64,000 nt of DNA from Vibrio anguillarum (GCF_001989995.2 NZ_JAHGUP010000021.1:31637-95636); one strand, 5' to 3'; counted from the stretch's first letter, positions 8,420 through 17,666 are shown. A program made the numbers and translations. The notes: generated by a model not told the origin, from the letters alone.

Positions 8420-10447
8420 TTATCGAGGAGTACGTTCGGTGATGGCTTTGCCTTTTTTGAGTTTTCTCACCCACATTCGACTTGGATGAAGCGTTTCGAG
8501 TACATCAACAGCAAGTGGTAGCGGATCGCCACTCATTTGTGAAGCCAGCAACTCAGCCATTAATGGCGCAGAACTTAGCCCTCGCGATCCTAGCCCGAGC
8601 ATGCAGTACAAATGAGGATAGTGAGCCACAGATGGAGTCTGTTGCGGATCTTGGGACGTTAACGGCTGGTAGTCGAGCTTGATCTGTTCAAAGTTGCCCA
8701 CATTCCCGACAAACGGCAAATGATCGCGGCTGACACAGCGAACGCCTTGGCGAGATTGATTGCTAGATGTATCGACTTGCTGTGTCCAGTTTTGGTCGTT
8801 AATACAACGGGTTAAGCGTTGTCCATTCTCTTGCTGCGCCGCCGCATCGAATGCTTGGTTGATTTGACTTCGGTCATAACTTGCGCCAATGCAGTGCTGT
8901 TGAGTGTTGGGGTTGTGCGGCGTCATATAGCCGTCATAACACAACACGCTGCTCAGCTTTTGCAATGTTTCTGTGGTTGGAATATGGCTCACTTGTCCTT
9001 TCACTTTGCCAAGTGGCAACGCTTGTGTTTGCTCGAAATGGTCAAATTGATGACCGTTTGCAATGACCACACACTGATGGTGCTTTTCGTTACCATTAAC
9101 ACATAATGTCCATTGCCGCTGTATTTCATCCCAGCGCAAAGACTCCACCTTGTGATTGAAATAGACGTTGAATCGCTCACTTTGGCTTAATTGGTCAAAC
9201 AGGCCTTGTGTCAGTTGAGCAGGGCAAAGCCATCCTCCTAGTGGGTAATGTAAGCTGTCCATGTCAGTCGGTAAGCCGACGTTTTGTAACGTTGCTTGTT
9301 GATCGCAGTAGTGCATTAGCTGAGGGTTAAATTTCCCTTCAAGCATCGCCATCTGTTTTTGGGTCGATTTTTCATCCCACATCAATTGGGTCACACCACA
9401 CCAATCATGATCAAAAGGGACGGTTTGCGCCATTTGTTCAACAAATTGCCGAGCAAACAGAAAAGCGGGCGCAAAAACACGCGATACACCACTGTGGTTT
9501 TTATTCAGCAGTGGGTAAACCGCACCTTGTCGGTTACCTGAAGCACCTTGAGCGGCCTGAGGATCGGCGCAATACAGGCTGACATTGATACCGCGGCGAT
9601 TGAGCATTTTAGCTAATGTGGCACTAGCAATGCCGCCGCCGATGATCGCCACGTCGGTAATATTGGTTGTCGGCGCAATCGCAAACCAAGGTTTTATATT
9701 GCTGTACGGCGTTTTGTGTTCCAGTTGACCAGCAATCATCTCTCTTTTGGTGCCAAAGCCTTTCACTTTTTTCATCGAAAAGCCTGCTTCTATCAATCCG
9801 CGTCGTACAAAACCTGCGGCGGTAAAAGTGGCGCACGTGGCTTTGTGTTTCGCCAGTTTGGCCATATTCTCAAACAGCGTTTGATTCCACATTTCAGGGT
9901 TTTTACTGGGAGCAAAACCATCCAAAAACCATGCGTCTACCACGCCTTGCTCGGTTGTGGGAACTTGCGGCATACACTCTTTGATATCACCGAACCAAAG
10001 ATCAAGGGTAATGGCGCCATCATCAAGAACAATGCGATGACATTCTGGTACTGCAATCGGGTAGTGTTGTTGAAGCTTTTTCGCATAAGTCGCTAATTCA
10101 GGCCACGCTTGGTGCGCTGTTATCAAGTCGTGTTTATTGAGCGGATATTTTTCAAAACTGATAAAATGCAGCGCTTGCAATGGCGCATTTGGGTTTTGTT
10201 GCCTAAACGCATCAAATTCTTGCCATACAGCGAGAAAATTTAACCCAGTGCCAAACCCCGTTTCGGCAATGACGAATCGTTTTTGGTCATATTGGTGCCA
10301 TCTTTGTGGTATATGATTTTGGGAAAGAAACACGTAACGCGTCTCTTCTAGGCCGTTAACGTTGGAAAAGTAAACGTCATCGAATTGGTCGGAAACGGGT
10401 GTGCCCGCTTCATTCCAACCCAGTGTTGCGTTGGTTATGCTGGTCAT
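8420..10447 (-). CDS. mnmC: Bifunctional tRNA mnm5s2U biosynthesis protein MnmC
   Basis: MnmC completes 5-methylaminomethyl-2-thiouridine at the tRNA wobble base. Its FAD domain removes the carboxymethyl group and its methyltransferase domain adds a methyl group from SAM. The product has 675 residues. The N-terminal SAM-dependent domain (about 1-240) carries [16 protein letters not shown] and [18 protein letters not shown]. The C-terminal FAD oxidoreductase starts with the dinucleotide-binding [17 protein letters not shown] near 266-282 and ends with [19 protein letters not shown]. The length matches full-length fusions in gammaproteobacteria (about 660-690). It is divergent from fabB, as in E. 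coli. Confidence 0.95.
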   Translation of the reverse strand: MTSITNATLGWNEAGTPVSDQFDDVYFSNVNGLEETRYVFLSQNHIPQRWHQYDQKRFVIAETGFGTGLNFLAVWQEFDAFRQQNPNAPLQALHFISFEKYPLNKHDLITAHQAWPELATYAKKLQQHYPIAVPECHRIVLDDGAITLDLWFGDIKECMPQVPTTEQGVVDAWFLDGFAPSKNPEMWNQTLFENMAKLAKHKATCATFTAAGFVRRGLIEAGFSMKKVKGFGTKREMIAGQLEHKTPYSNIKPWFAIAPTTNITDVAIIGGGIASATLAKMLNRRGINVSLYCADPQAAQGASGNRQGAVYPLLNKNHSGVSRVFAPAFLFARQFVEQMAQTVPFDHDWCGVTQLMWDEKSTQKQMAMLEGKFNPQLMHYCDQQATLQNVGLPTDMDSLHYPLGGWLCPAQLTQGLFDQLSQSERFNVYFNHKVESLRWDEIQRQWTLCVNGNEKHHQCVVIANGHQFDHFEQTQALPLGKVKGQVSHIPTTETLQKLSSVLCYDGYMTPHNPNTQQHCIGASYDRSQINQAFDAAAQQENGQRLTRCINDQNWTQQVDTSSNQSRQGVRCVSRDHLPFVGNVGNFEQIKLDYQPLTSQDPQQTPSVAHYPHLYCMLGLGSRGLSSAPLMAELLASQMSGDPLPLAVDVLETLHPSRMWVRKLKKGKAITERTPR

Positions 10448-10574
10448 AATGGTGTAATTCTGTGAAATCGGGCGATATATAGCTCGAGATTGTACGAATT
10501 TCTGGGAAAGCTGACCACTTTTGTTATTCTTCTTAGTTATTATCTAAGCGAATTTTGAATTATAGGAATGTCAC

Positions 10575-11786
10575 ATGAAACGAGTCGTAATCACCGGTAT
10601 GGGTATTGTTTCAAGTATCGGTAACAACGTCGAAGAAGTTTTAGCGTCTCTAAAAGCAGGCAAATCAGGTATTACCGCTTCTGAGCAGTTCAAAGAGAAC
10701 GGTTTACGCTCTCAAGTGTGGGGTAGCCTGAAAATGAACCCTGCTGACCATATTGATCGCAAACAGATGCGTTTTATGGGTGATGCGGCCGCGTTTGCAT
10801 ACCTATCAATGGAACAAGCGATTGCCGATTCAGGTTTAGCACCAGAGCAGGTCTCTAATGACCGCACTGGTATTGTGGCTGGTTCTGGCGGTGCGTCGTC
10901 GTATAACCAAGTTATTGCTGTCGACACATTGCGCACAAAAGGCGTGAAGCGCGTTGGTCCTTACATGGTTCCACGTACTATGTCTTCGACTGTTTCAGCC
11001 TGTCTTGCTACGCCATTTAAAATCCGTGGCGTCAACTACACCATGAGCTCCGCTTGTGCGACGTCGGCTCACTGTATTGGTCACGCAATGGAACTTATCC
11101 AATTGGGTAAGCAAGATGTTGTGTTTGCAGGTGGTGGTGAAGAGCTCGATTGGTCTTTAACTATGATGTTTGATGCAATGGGTGCGTTGTCAACTAAGTA
11201 CAACGAAACACCAGAAAAAGCGTCACGTACTTACGATGCTGACCGCGATGGTTTCGTGATTTCAGGCGGCGGCGGCATGGTTGTGGTTGAAGAGCTTGAG
11301 CATGCACTGGCTCGCTGCGCAAAAATTTACGGTGAAATCGTCGGTTACGGTGCGACATCCGATGGCTACGACATGGTGGCTCCATCAGGTGAAGGTGCTG
11401 TGCGTTGTATGAAGATGGCAATGCAAGCGGTAGATAGTGTGGATTATGTCAATACACATGGTACTTCCACACCTGTCGGTGATGTAAAAGAGTTGGGTGC
11501 CATTCAAGAAGTGTTCGCTGGCAACAGCCCAGCTATCTCGGCAACAAAAGCAATGACTGGCCACGCATTGGGTGCGGCAGGTGTGCATGAAGCCATCTAC
11601 TCTACCTTGATGCTTCACCACGGCTTTATCGCGCCAAGCATCAACATTGACAATTTAGATCCAGCGGCTGATGGCCTTGATATTGTGACCGAAATGCGCG
11701 AGCAAGAGCTAACCACTGTGATGTCTAACAGCTTTGGTTTTGGCGGTACCAACGCGACGCTAGTGATCAAAAAGTATCAAGGCTAA
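10575..11786 (+). CDS. fabB: Beta-ketoacyl-ACP synthase I (FabB)
   Basis: FabB condenses malonyl-ACP with growing acyl-ACP chains and is the step needed for unsaturated fatty acids. The product has 403 residues. The Cys-His-His triad is visible: C161 in [11 protein letters not shown]295 in [11 protein letters not shown] and H330 in [12 protein letters not shown]. The C-terminal glycine-rich NSFGFGGTN loop is intact. The [14 protein letters not shown] context and [11 protein letters not shown] segment fit FabB rather than FabF. AGGAATG precedes the ATG by 7-13 bases. The gene is followed by a structured gap and a terminator. A FabR or FadR site could not be recognised with confidence. Confidence 0.95.
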   Translation: MKRVVITGMGIVSSIGNNVEEVLASLKAGKSGITASEQFKENGLRSQVWGSLKMNPADHIDRKQMRFMGDAAAFAYLSMEQAIADSGLAPEQVSNDRTGIVAGSGGASSYNQVIAVDTLRTKGVKRVGPYMVPRTMSSTVSACLATPFKIRGVNYTMSSACATSAHCIGHAMELIQLGKQDVVFAGGGEELDWSLTMMFDAMGALSTKYNETPEKASRTYDADRDGFVISGGGGMVVVEELEHALARCAKIYGEIVGYGATSDGYDMVAPSGEGAVRCMKMAMQAVDSVDYVNTHGTSTPVGDVKELGAIQEVFAGNSPAISATKAMTGHALGAAGVHEAIYSTLMLHHGFIAPSINIDNLDPAADGLDIVTEMREQELTTVMSNSFGFGGTNATLVIKKYQG

Positions 11787-11811
11787 TAAGCCTACACACC
11801 TCTTATAAAAA

Positions 11812-11900
11812 GGTTTCCAGAGCGGGTCAGCTTAGCTGATCGAACAGACGCAGACTCTGTCCCATGGAGAGCGGGACGGGATCCTTTTGTTCTGGGTTTT
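11812..11900 (+). ncRNA. Candidate structured RNA element between fabB and pdxB
   Basis: The fabB-pdxB gap holds several stems in a row. GGTCAGC-TTA-GCTGATC is a 7-bp hairpin with one G-T pair, ACAGA...TCTGT is a second, and GTCCC...GGGAC with loop ATGGAGAGC is a third. A strong terminator follows. A TATAAA sequence lies just upstream, at about 11805. This could be a small RNA, a processed fabB 3' end or a pdxB leader. I recognise no known family, and the strand is inferred from the downstream terminator. Confidence 0.3.
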
Positions 11901-11933
11901 TGCCCGGTTTCCGTGAGGAGCCGGGCATTTTTA
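11900..11933 (+). terminator. Rho-independent terminator downstream of fabB
   Basis: TGCCCGG and CCGGGCA form a perfect stem around a 13-base loop, followed by a run of five T. It ends transcripts from fabB or from the structured element before it, 80 bases ahead of pdxB. Confidence 0.85.
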
Positions 11934-12012
11934 TGGAAAGCGGGATTTCTTCTCGACAGTCTGTGCGCTTTTCTGCACAATTCCTTCAATTTCGAAAATT
12001 GTGAACTCCGCT

Positions 12013-13158
12013 ATGAAAATCCTTATTGATGAAAACATGCCTTATGCTGAATCGTTATTTAGCCAGCTTGGTGAGGTGGTGTTGAAACCCGGTAGAAGCT
12101 TAACGGCTGATGATCTTATCGACGTTGACGCCTTGATGATTCGTTCTGTTACGAAAGTAAATCAAGCACTATTAGCGAAAGCCAATAAATTAAAGTTTGT
12201 TGGTACGGCGACGGCAGGTATGGACCACGTTGATCAAGCGCTTTTGGCTGAAAGAGGCATCTTTTTTACTGCCGCACCGGGGTGTAATAAGGTGGGAGTG
12301 GCTGAGTATGTTTTCAGTGTATTGATGGTGTTAGCACAGCAGCATGGTTTTTCTGCCTTAGAGAAAACCGTTGGCATTATTGGTGCTGGTCAAGTCGGCA
12401 GCTATTTAGCCGAGTGTTTAGCGGGGATTGGCATCAATGTACTGCTCAACGATCCCCCAAAACAAGCACAGGGTGATTGCCGCGAGTTTACTCATCTTGA
12501 TGTTTTACTTGATAAAGCGGATGTCATTACGCTGCATACACCCATTACTAAAAGTGGTGAATGGCCAACTCATCACTTGATTGATGAAGTTCGACTTGCC
12601 CAGTTGCGCAGTGATCAGATCTTGATCAACGCGGCTCGTGGCCCTGTGGTGGATAACCAAGCGCTGAAACAACGCCTACAGAAGAATGATGGTTTTATTG
12701 CCGCTTTAGACGTGTTTGAATTTGAACCTGAAGTGGATATGGAACTGCTGCCTTTGCTCGCGTTTGCGACGCCGCATGTGGCTGGCTATGGGTTAGAAGG
12801 TAAAGCCCGAGGCACGACCATGATTTTCAATAGTTTTTGTGAGTATCTTGGTGATGACCATTGCGCGAATGCCAGTAGTTTATTACCCGAGACCCCCATT
12901 GCCAAAGTGTATTTATCACGCGGTTGGGATGAAGAAACATTACGCAGTTTAACCCAATTGATTTATGACGTACGCAAAGATGACGCCTTGTTTCGCCGTG
13001 AAATTGGCAAACCAGGTGCTTTTGATCAAATGCGTAAACTTTATTGGGATAGAAGAGAATATAGCGCGATGACTGTCGTCGGTAGTGAGTCGTGTGATCT
13101 CACTCCCTTAGCTAAATTAGGTTTTAAAACAGAGGTAACAAATGAGCCAAGAATTTAA
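12013..13158 (+). CDS. pdxB: Erythronate-4-phosphate dehydrogenase PdxB
   Basis: PdxB oxidises 4-phosphoerythronate, the second step of the DXP-dependent route to pyridoxal 5'-phosphate. The product has 381 residues. The N-terminal [16 protein letters not shown] and the NAD-binding fold [15 protein letters not shown] (about 118-132) are followed by the D-2-hydroxyacid dehydrogenase signature [16 protein letters not shown] and the C-terminal PdxB dimerisation domain. A GTG at 12001 is in frame, but ATG 12013 gives the conserved N-terminus. Neither start has a strong ribosome site. The gene overlaps asd by 17 bases, so the two are translationally linked. Confidence 0.93.
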   Translation: MKILIDENMPYAESLFSQLGEVVLKPGRSLTADDLIDVDALMIRSVTKVNQALLAKANKLKFVGTATAGMDHVDQALLAERGIFFTAAPGCNKVGVAEYVFSVLMVLAQQHGFSALEKTVGIIGAGQVGSYLAECLAGIGINVLLNDPPKQAQGDCREFTHLDVLLDKADVITLHTPITKSGEWPTHHLIDEVRLAQLRSDQILINAARGPVVDNQALKQRLQKNDGFIAALDVFEFEPEVDMELLPLLAFATPHVAGYGLEGKARGTTMIFNSFCEYLGDDHCANASSLLPETPIAKVYLSRGWDEETLRSLTQLIYDVRKDDALFRREIGKPGAFDQMRKLYWDRREYSAMTVVGSESCDLTPLAKLGFKTEVTNEPRI

Positions 13159-14155
13159 TATCGCTATTTTAGGAGCAACCGGCGCGGTTGGTGAAACCAT
13201 GCTTGAAGTGCTCAAAGATCGCAAATTCCCCGTTGGTGAACTTTACCTACTTGCCAGTGAGCGTAGTGAAGGTAAATTCTACCGCTTCAATGGTAAGACC
13301 ATACAAGTACAAAATGTTGAAGATTTCGATTGGTCACAAGTTCAGATTGCACTGTTTTCCGCTGGTGGTGAATTGTCCGCAAAATGGGCACCTATTGCCA
13401 CAGAAGAAGGCGTGGTAGTCATCGATAACACCTCACATTTCCGCTATGAGTACGATATCCCACTTGTTGTGCCTGAAGTGAACCCTGAAGCGATTGCGGA
13501 TTTCCGTAACCGCAATATTATTGCGAACCCAAACTGCTCAACCATCCAAATGTTGGTGGCGTTAAAGCCGATTCACGACGCTGTGGGTATCGAGCGAATT
13601 AACGTATCAACTTATCAGTCCGTTTCAGGAGCTGGGAAGTCAGGCATTGATGAGTTGGCGGGACAAACCGCAAGGCTGTTAAACGGTGTTTCGGCCGATC
13701 CTGATGTGTTTAGCCAGCAAATTGCGTTTAACTGCATCCCACAAATCGACCAGTTTATGGATAATGGCTACACCAAGGAAGAGATGAAAATGGTGTGGGA
13801 AACGCAAAAAATATTCAATGACTCAACCATTATGGTCAACCCAACTTGTGTACGCGTGCCAGTTTTTTACGGCCATGCTGAGTCACTGCATATTGAAACA
13901 CGCTTACCGATTGATGCTGAGCAAGTTATTGAGTTATTAGAGAAAACTGAAGGTATTGAAGTATTCAGCGGGAATGATTTCCCCACGCAAGTTCGCGATG
14001 CGGGAGGGAAGGATACGGTTCTTGTAGGGCGTATTCGCAACGATATCAGTCACCACAGTGGCATTAACATGTGGGTAGTGGCAGATAACGTGAGAAAAGG
14101 CGCTGCAACAAATACGGTACAAATTGCGGAAGTGTTGATTCGAGATTATTTCTAA
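13142..14155 (+). CDS. asd: Aspartate-semialdehyde dehydrogenase (USG-1-like position)
   Basis: This enzyme reduces beta-aspartyl phosphate to aspartate semialdehyde, the branch point to lysine, diaminopimelate, methionine and threonine. The product has 337 residues. It begins with NADP-binding [16 protein letters not shown], has the active-site cysteine C132 in NPNCSTIQ, and the [10 protein letters not shown] and conserved histidine regions follow. In E. coli the homologous position after pdxB is held by the related protein USG-1. Here the catalytic Cys is present. Vibrios are known to carry two asd genes, and this length and context fit the second, shorter type. It overlaps pdxB and ends before a pair of hairpins. 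Confidence 0.9.
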   Translation: MSQEFNIAILGATGAVGETMLEVLKDRKFPVGELYLLASERSEGKFYRFNGKTIQVQNVEDFDWSQVQIALFSAGGELSAKWAPIATEEGVVVIDNTSHFRYEYDIPLVVPEVNPEAIADFRNRNIIANPNCSTIQMLVALKPIHDAVGIERINVSTYQSVSGAGKSGIDELAGQTARLLNGVSADPDVFSQQIAFNCIPQIDQFMDNGYTKEEMKMVWETQKIFNDSTIMVNPTCVRVPVFYGHAESLHIETRLPIDAEQVIELLEKTEGIEVFSGNDFPTQVRDAGGKDTVLVGRIRNDISHHSGINMWVVADNVRKGAATNTVQIAEVLIRDYF

Positions 14156-14167
14156 TTAATACCTAGT

Positions 14168-14197
14168 AAAAAGGAGTGGCTTACCACTCCTTTCTCT
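14168..14197 (+). terminator. Hairpin after asd
   Basis: AAAGGAGTGG-CTTA-CCACTCCTTT is a perfect 10-bp stem with a four-base loop, followed by CTCTTTA. It is the first of two terminator-like structures after asd. Confidence 0.7.
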
Positions 14198-14202
14198 TTA
14201 CA

Positions 14203-14239
14203 CAAAAAAGCCGAGTGATTGATTCACCCGGCTTTTTTA
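14203..14239. terminator. Bidirectional terminator (asd / fur)
   Basis: AAAAAAGCCGAGTGA...TTCACCCGGCTTTTTT is a stem with one mismatch and with A- and T-runs on opposite sides. It serves the convergent asd and fur transcripts. Confidence 0.9.
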
Positions 14240-14270
14240 TTATCGTCCAGCTCAAGGCTGAGAATGATGG

Positions 14271-14720
14271 CTATCTTTTTGACTTGTGCGCGTTAGGGTT
14301 CTGCTTGCAACTGCCGTCGGCACATTTACCATATAGATAAAGGCTGTGATTGGTGAGCTGTACATTATATTGCTCAGCAATCTCTCTTTGGCGTTGTTCG
14401 ATCACCTCATCTGAAAACTCAATCACTTCACCACAATCTAAGCACACTAAGTGGTCGTGGTGGTGTTGTGTTGAAAGTTCAAAAACGGATTTTCCACCTT
14501 CAAAATGGTGACGAGTGACAATACCCGCATCATCAAATTGGTTTAATACTCGATAAACAGTCGCAAGACCGATTTCTTCACCAAGATCAATCAATTTCTT
14601 ATACAGTTCTTCAGCGCTGATATGTTGGCATTCAGGCTGCTGTAGCACTTCTAAAATTTTTAGCCTAGGAAGGGTAACTTTAAGACCTGCATCCTTGAGC
14701 GCTTGGTTATTATCTGACAT
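14271..14720 (-). CDS. fur: Ferric uptake regulator Fur
   Basis: Fur is the Fe2+-dependent repressor of iron-uptake genes. The product has 149 residues, the usual Vibrio size. The N-terminal winged helix (about 1-82) includes GLKVTLPRLKILEVL and GLATVYRVLNQFDDAG. The dimerisation domain carries the metal-binding HHHDHLVCLDCG segment and a second C-X4-C pair (CADGSC) near the C-terminus. The frame is open upstream to 14774, but ATG 14720 gives the conserved MSDNNQALKDAG start. A Fur-like palindrome lies about 40 bases upstream, which suggests autoregulation. Likely targets in this window include feoABC. Confidence 0.97.
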   Translation of the reverse strand: MSDNNQALKDAGLKVTLPRLKILEVLQQPECQHISAEELYKKLIDLGEEIGLATVYRVLNQFDDAGIVTRHHFEGGKSVFELSTQHHHDHLVCLDCGEVIEFSDEVIEQRQREIAEQYNVQLTNHSLYLYGKCADGSCKQNPNAHKSKR

Positions 14721-14758
14721 ACACTTTCCTGTTGATGATCTGCAGCAGTTAACAGAAT

Positions 14759-14779
14759 TCATAATTGCGATCATTATAG
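14759..14779 (-). promoter_or_regulatory. Fur-like box upstream of fur
   Basis: ATAATTGCGATCATTAT at 14761-14777 keeps both outer arms of the Fur consensus (ATAAT and ATCATTAT) and differs only in the centre. It lies about 40-57 bases upstream of the fur start codon, which is consistent with known Fur autoregulation. This is a visual match only. Confidence 0.5.
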
Positions 14780-14874
14780 GGGAGTCACTGCTAACAATAA
14801 ACCACGAAGTTCAAAGGGTTACTTTATATTTGTCACAAAGCCGCGCAATATCACTGATATAACAGCTCTTACCA

Positions 14875-14890
14875 GTTACAATTGCGTAAC
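14875..14890. promoter_or_regulatory. Palindromic operator-like site upstream of the DUF4442 gene
   Basis: GTTACAATTGCGTAAC has perfect 5-base arms (GTTAC...GTAAC) around AATTGC, 45 bases before the DUF4442 start. It looks like a dimeric repressor site, but I cannot assign the regulator. Confidence 0.35.
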
Positions 14891-14934
14891 ATTTATTAGT
14901 GATTGAGTCGATAGGTTTAAAAGGTGAGCACGGA

Positions 14935-15453
14935 ATGAATCACTCTTTAGCAAGATTTTATAAGCCAAATATTGTTAAGTGGGCGTTAAATAGCTGGCCT
15001 CCTTTTTGGGGCGCTGGTATCCACATTGATGAAATTAGTAACGACTTCCGTCAGGTGAAAATGCGCCTAAAGCTGCGGTGGTGGAACAAAAATGCCAATC
15101 GCACTCAGTATGGTGGCAGCATTTTCTCTCTCACGGACCCTGTTTACTCTTTGATGTTAATGGGGATTTTGGGTGAGCAATATTACGTATGGGACAAAGA
15201 GGCCAGCATCAACTTTATCAAACCGGGCCATTCTGATTTGTATGCGGAGTTTCTGATAACGCAAGACCAACTGGATTCAATCTTAGTGAGCACGGCCAAT
15301 GGGGATAAATGCTTTCCGGAATTTGTTATCCATGTTAAGGATGCCAAAGGCGAAGTGGTCTCTGAAGTGCAACGTAAATTGTACGTGCGCAAAAAACCTA
15401 AATACAGAGAAGAGAGTGATGCAGACAAAATGGTTACTTTTTGTGACCGCTAA
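14935..15453 (+). CDS. DUF4442 hotdog-fold protein (probable thioesterase-like)
   Basis: The 172-residue soluble protein has the DUF4442 pattern, a family with the hotdog fold related to acyl-CoA/acyl-ACP thioesterases. Conserved segments include the RLKLRWWNKNANRTQYGGSI stretch (about 44-63), with the Asn/Gly-rich turn typical of the hotdog helix start, followed by FSLTDPVYSLMLMGIL. ATG 14935 is preceded by GGTGAG; an upstream in-frame ATG at 14899 lacks a ribosome site. The substrate is unknown. The 3' end overlaps the convergent LysR gene by four bases, so the two stops share DNA. Confidence 0.75.
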   Translation: MNHSLARFYKPNIVKWALNSWPPFWGAGIHIDEISNDFRQVKMRLKLRWWNKNANRTQYGGSIFSLTDPVYSLMLMGILGEQYYVWDKEASINFIKPGHSDLYAEFLITQDQLDSILVSTANGDKCFPEFVIHVKDAKGEVVSEVQRKLYVRKKPKYREESDADKMVTFCDR

Positions 15454-16334
15454 GGCTGTTCGTTCTGCATTTGGCACAGCTCAATCCAAGCTTCGGCGGT
15501 GCGAGAAACGTACCGTTCCGCGTGCCATATTAATCCTAAGTGCCAATCAATACTGGGTGTCATCGGTTTGACTAAGACGCCTTCTCCTTGAATTCGTCGA
15601 CAAAGTGGTTCGGGTAGAAAGGCAACACCTACGCCACTTTTGACCAACGCGACTAAAAAATCCCACTGGCTACTGCGCGCTGCAACTTGTGGTGTAAATC
15701 CGTGTTGTAGGCAGAATGAGTGGATGTAGTCACTCAGCGTAAAATCATGGGTATAGAGGTAAAATGGCTCATTTTGTAGTTGCTCCCAACCGATGGCTTC
15801 TTGCTGCTTCCAAGGAGATGAATCGGGGAGTACGGCGCAAATGGGGTAACTGTCTAAGGAGAGTGACCGCAGATTGTCAATCGGATGAGGCGAAAGCATG
15901 GTGACGGCTACGTCAATTTCGCCATTGAGAATAGCTTGCTCTATTTTACGTCCGCCATACTCAACGATGGTGAGCTCTACATGAGGGTAGGTTTGACGGT
16001 ATTGGCGGATCAGACCTGCGTAAAGGTGTCCAACCATTGGTGGAATACCGAGATGCAGTTGTCCCCGCTTTACCTGATTGAGATCGACCAATTCGGCTTC
16101 TAACTGAGACATCTGCGCTAAGATCTCTAGCGCTCTTTGATAGACAACCTCTCCTGCATCGGTAAGCCAGAAACGTCGACCTTCACGATGTAATAGTGGC
16201 TGTTCAATTTCCTGCTCTAGACTGCGGATCATCTTACTGATGGTGGGTTGGGTGACGAACAGTTGCTCGGATGCGCGGGTAAAGCTTTGTTGATTGACCA
16301 ACTCAACAAAATAGCGCAGTGCTTTAATATCCAT
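15450..16334 (-). CDS. LysR-family transcriptional regulator (CidR-like position)
   Basis: The product is a 294-residue LysR-type regulator. The N-terminal winged helix-turn-helix (MDIKALRYFVELVNQQSFTR..TQPTISKMIRSLEQEI, about 1-60) is followed by a periplasmic-binding-protein-like effector domain (about 90-290). It is divergent from a CidA/LrgA-CidB/LrgB pair with a 117-base shared gap that contains an inverted repeat and a CRP site. This arrangement matches the known cidR-cidAB layout of other bacteria, where the regulator activates the pair in response to overflow metabolism. The specific effector here is inferred only. An AAGGAGA ribosome site precedes the ATG. Confidence 0.88.
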   Translation of the reverse strand: MDIKALRYFVELVNQQSFTRASEQLFVTQPTISKMIRSLEQEIEQPLLHREGRRFWLTDAGEVVYQRALEILAQMSQLEAELVDLNQVKRGQLHLGIPPMVGHLYAGLIRQYRQTYPHVELTIVEYGGRKIEQAILNGEIDVAVTMLSPHPIDNLRSLSLDSYPICAVLPDSSPWKQQEAIGWEQLQNEPFYLYTHDFTLSDYIHSFCLQHGFTPQVAARSSQWDFLVALVKSGVGVAFLPEPLCRRIQGEGVLVKPMTPSIDWHLGLIWHAERYVSRTAEAWIELCQMQNEQP

Positions 16335-16348
16335 AATATCTCCTTTTT

Positions 16349-16375
16349 ATCATTCCATTTTGGCATGAAAATGAT
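16349..16375. promoter_or_regulatory. Candidate LysR-type operator
   Basis: Arms ATCATT (16349-16354) and AATGAT (16370-16375) form an inverted repeat just upstream of the LysR gene. The flanking T- and A-rich runs extend the symmetry imperfectly. Its position in the divergent gap fits autoregulation by the LysR protein and control of cidA. Confidence 0.35.
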
Positions 16376-16388
16376 AATAAAAAGTCAT

Positions 16389-16435
16389 TTTACGATGGTT
16401 TTATGGCTTAATATAATGTGACTAATTTCACAAAA
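16389..16435 (+). promoter_or_regulatory. cidA promoter overlapped by a CRP site
   Basis: TTTACG at 16389-16394, a 17-base spacer and a perfect TATAAT at 16412-16417 make a good sigma-70 promoter, with a start near 16424. TGTGACTAATTTCACA (16417-16432) is a perfect TGTGA-N6-TCACA CRP palindrome with flanking AA and AAA. It covers the region from the -10 to past the start point. By position, CRP-cAMP should repress this promoter, though it could also act on the divergent LysR gene. Confidence 0.65.
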
Positions 16436-16451
16436 CGGCATTAGTCTCATC

Positions 16452-16898
16452 ATGCAAAGAATAAGAAACAGCCAAAGAGTAAAAAACAATCTGCAAACAG
16501 CGGTACAAGTTGCTGCGCTATCAATGATCTGGTTTTTGGCGGATTTTCTAGTCAGCACTTTTCATATTCCTTTACCAGCAAATTTAACTGGCATGCTATT
16601 GCTGTTAACTTTAGTGATTATGCGAGTTGTAAAAGTTGATTGGCTGCGCAAGGGAGCAACTTGGTTATTGGCGGAAATGCTGTTGTTCTTTGTACCAGCG
16701 GTCATTGCGGTCGTTAACTATCAAGAGTTAATGCAACAGCAAGGGTTACGAATTATGGCGGTACTTGTCATCAGTACCATCATGGTCATTGCTATTACTG
16801 CTTGGACCGTTGATAAAATGTATCGTTTAGAGCTGATACTAGCGCGTAGAAAAAGCAACCGGGCAATACGCCTAACTAAAGTGGAGCGTTCATCATGA
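16452..16898 (+). CDS. CidA/LrgA family holin-like membrane protein
   Basis: The 148-residue inner-membrane protein has four hydrophobic helices between about 18 and 118 and a basic C-terminal tail. The pattern IPLPANLTGMLLLLTLVIMRVVKVDWLRKGATWLLAEMLLFFVPAVIAVV (abridged family signature) is typical of CidA/LrgA. The family was described as holin-like and is linked to murein hydrolase export and to handling of overflow metabolites such as pyruvate or acetate; its exact role in vibrios is not shown here. The stop overlaps the next start as ATGA, so CidA- and CidB-type proteins are translationally coupled. Confidence 0.88.
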   Translation: MQRIRNSQRVKNNLQTAVQVAALSMIWFLADFLVSTFHIPLPANLTGMLLLLTLVIMRVVKVDWLRKGATWLLAEMLLFFVPAVIAVVNYQELMQQQGLRIMAVLVISTIMVIAITAWTVDKMYRLELILARRKSNRAIRLTKVERSS

Positions 16899-17596
16899 GC
16901 TCACTACTTACCTCAACGCTGCTTGGTGTATTTTGCTTGCTGTTAACCTTGGCCTTTTACTATGGCAGCAAGTGCCTTTATCAACGTAAACGTTCTATTT
17001 TCTTAATGCCGCTGCTATTGGCCCCTATATTGTTAGTGGCTGTTGTGATGATCTTTCACATCCCTTACCAAACCTATATGGCAGAATCTCATTGGTTATT
17101 GTGGCTACTTGGTCCGGCGACAGTGGCTTTTGCTATTCCTGTCTATGACAACCGATTGTTGATCAAGCGCCACTGGCTCTCTCTATCCGTGGGAGTGATC
17201 GTATCGGTTGTGGTGGCTGTGGGGAGCACGGTTTTGTTGGCTCGTTGGTTTGAATTACCCGATATGCTTCAGCGCAGTTTAGCGATGCGCTCGATTACCA
17301 CGCCTTTTGCTGTTGAGGCGACGAAGTCAATTGGTGGGCAAAGTGATCTGACTGCTCTGTTTGTGGTACTTACTGGGGTGATAGGCATGGCGGTAGGTGA
17401 AGTGGTGTTAGCGTTATTATCCATTCGCTCTGGGCTTGGTAAAGGAGCCAGTCTTGGCGCTTCCGCGCACGGTGCAGGAACGGCAAAAGCGTATCAAATT
17501 GGCAATGCTGAAGGGGTAGTGTCGAGTGTGGTGATGATGATTGCGGGCATGGTCACTGTGTTGCTTGCTCCATTTATCGGCCGTCTACTTTGGTAA
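16895..17596 (+). CDS. CidB/LrgB family membrane protein
   Basis: This is the partner of the preceding holin-like gene. The 233-residue protein has about six or seven membrane helices. The signatures are PATVAFAIPVYDNRLLIKRHW in the N-terminal half and SITTPFAVEATKSIGGQSDLTALFVVLTG in the middle, with the GASLGASAHGAGTAKAYQIG segment near the C-terminus, all characteristic of LrgB/CidB. The start overlaps the upstream stop by four bases (ATGA). A strong terminator shared with fldA closes the two-gene operon. Confidence 0.9.
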   Translation: MSSLLTSTLLGVFCLLLTLAFYYGSKCLYQRKRSIFLMPLLLAPILLVAVVMIFHIPYQTYMAESHWLLWLLGPATVAFAIPVYDNRLLIKRHWLSLSVGVIVSVVVAVGSTVLLARWFELPDMLQRSLAMRSITTPFAVEATKSIGGQSDLTALFVVLTGVIGMAVGEVVLALLSIRSGLGKGASLGASAHGAGTAKAYQIGNAEGVVSSVVMMIAGMVTVLLAPFIGRLLW

Positions 17597-17623
17597 AGAA
17601 AAGAGTGCTGTTGTATACGGGTC

Positions 17624-17655
17624 AATAAAAAATCCCCTCGCAAGGGGATTTTTTA
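17624..17655. terminator. Bidirectional terminator (cidB-type gene / fldA)
   Basis: AAAAAATCCCCT-CGCA-AGGGGATTTTTT is a compact stem with A- and T-runs on both sides, between converging genes. Confidence 0.92.
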
Positions 17656-17666
17656 TGTTTAAGAGA

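Noticed and set aside
10500..10574. A FadR or FabR operator upstream of fabB
   Set aside because: Only a half-site-like GCTGACCAC was found without a symmetric partner, which is too weak to report as a site.
11792..11989. A 65-codon minus-strand frame in the fabB-pdxB gap
   Set aside because: Its basic, Arg/Lys-rich sequence reflects stems and GC content; there is no start context or family match.
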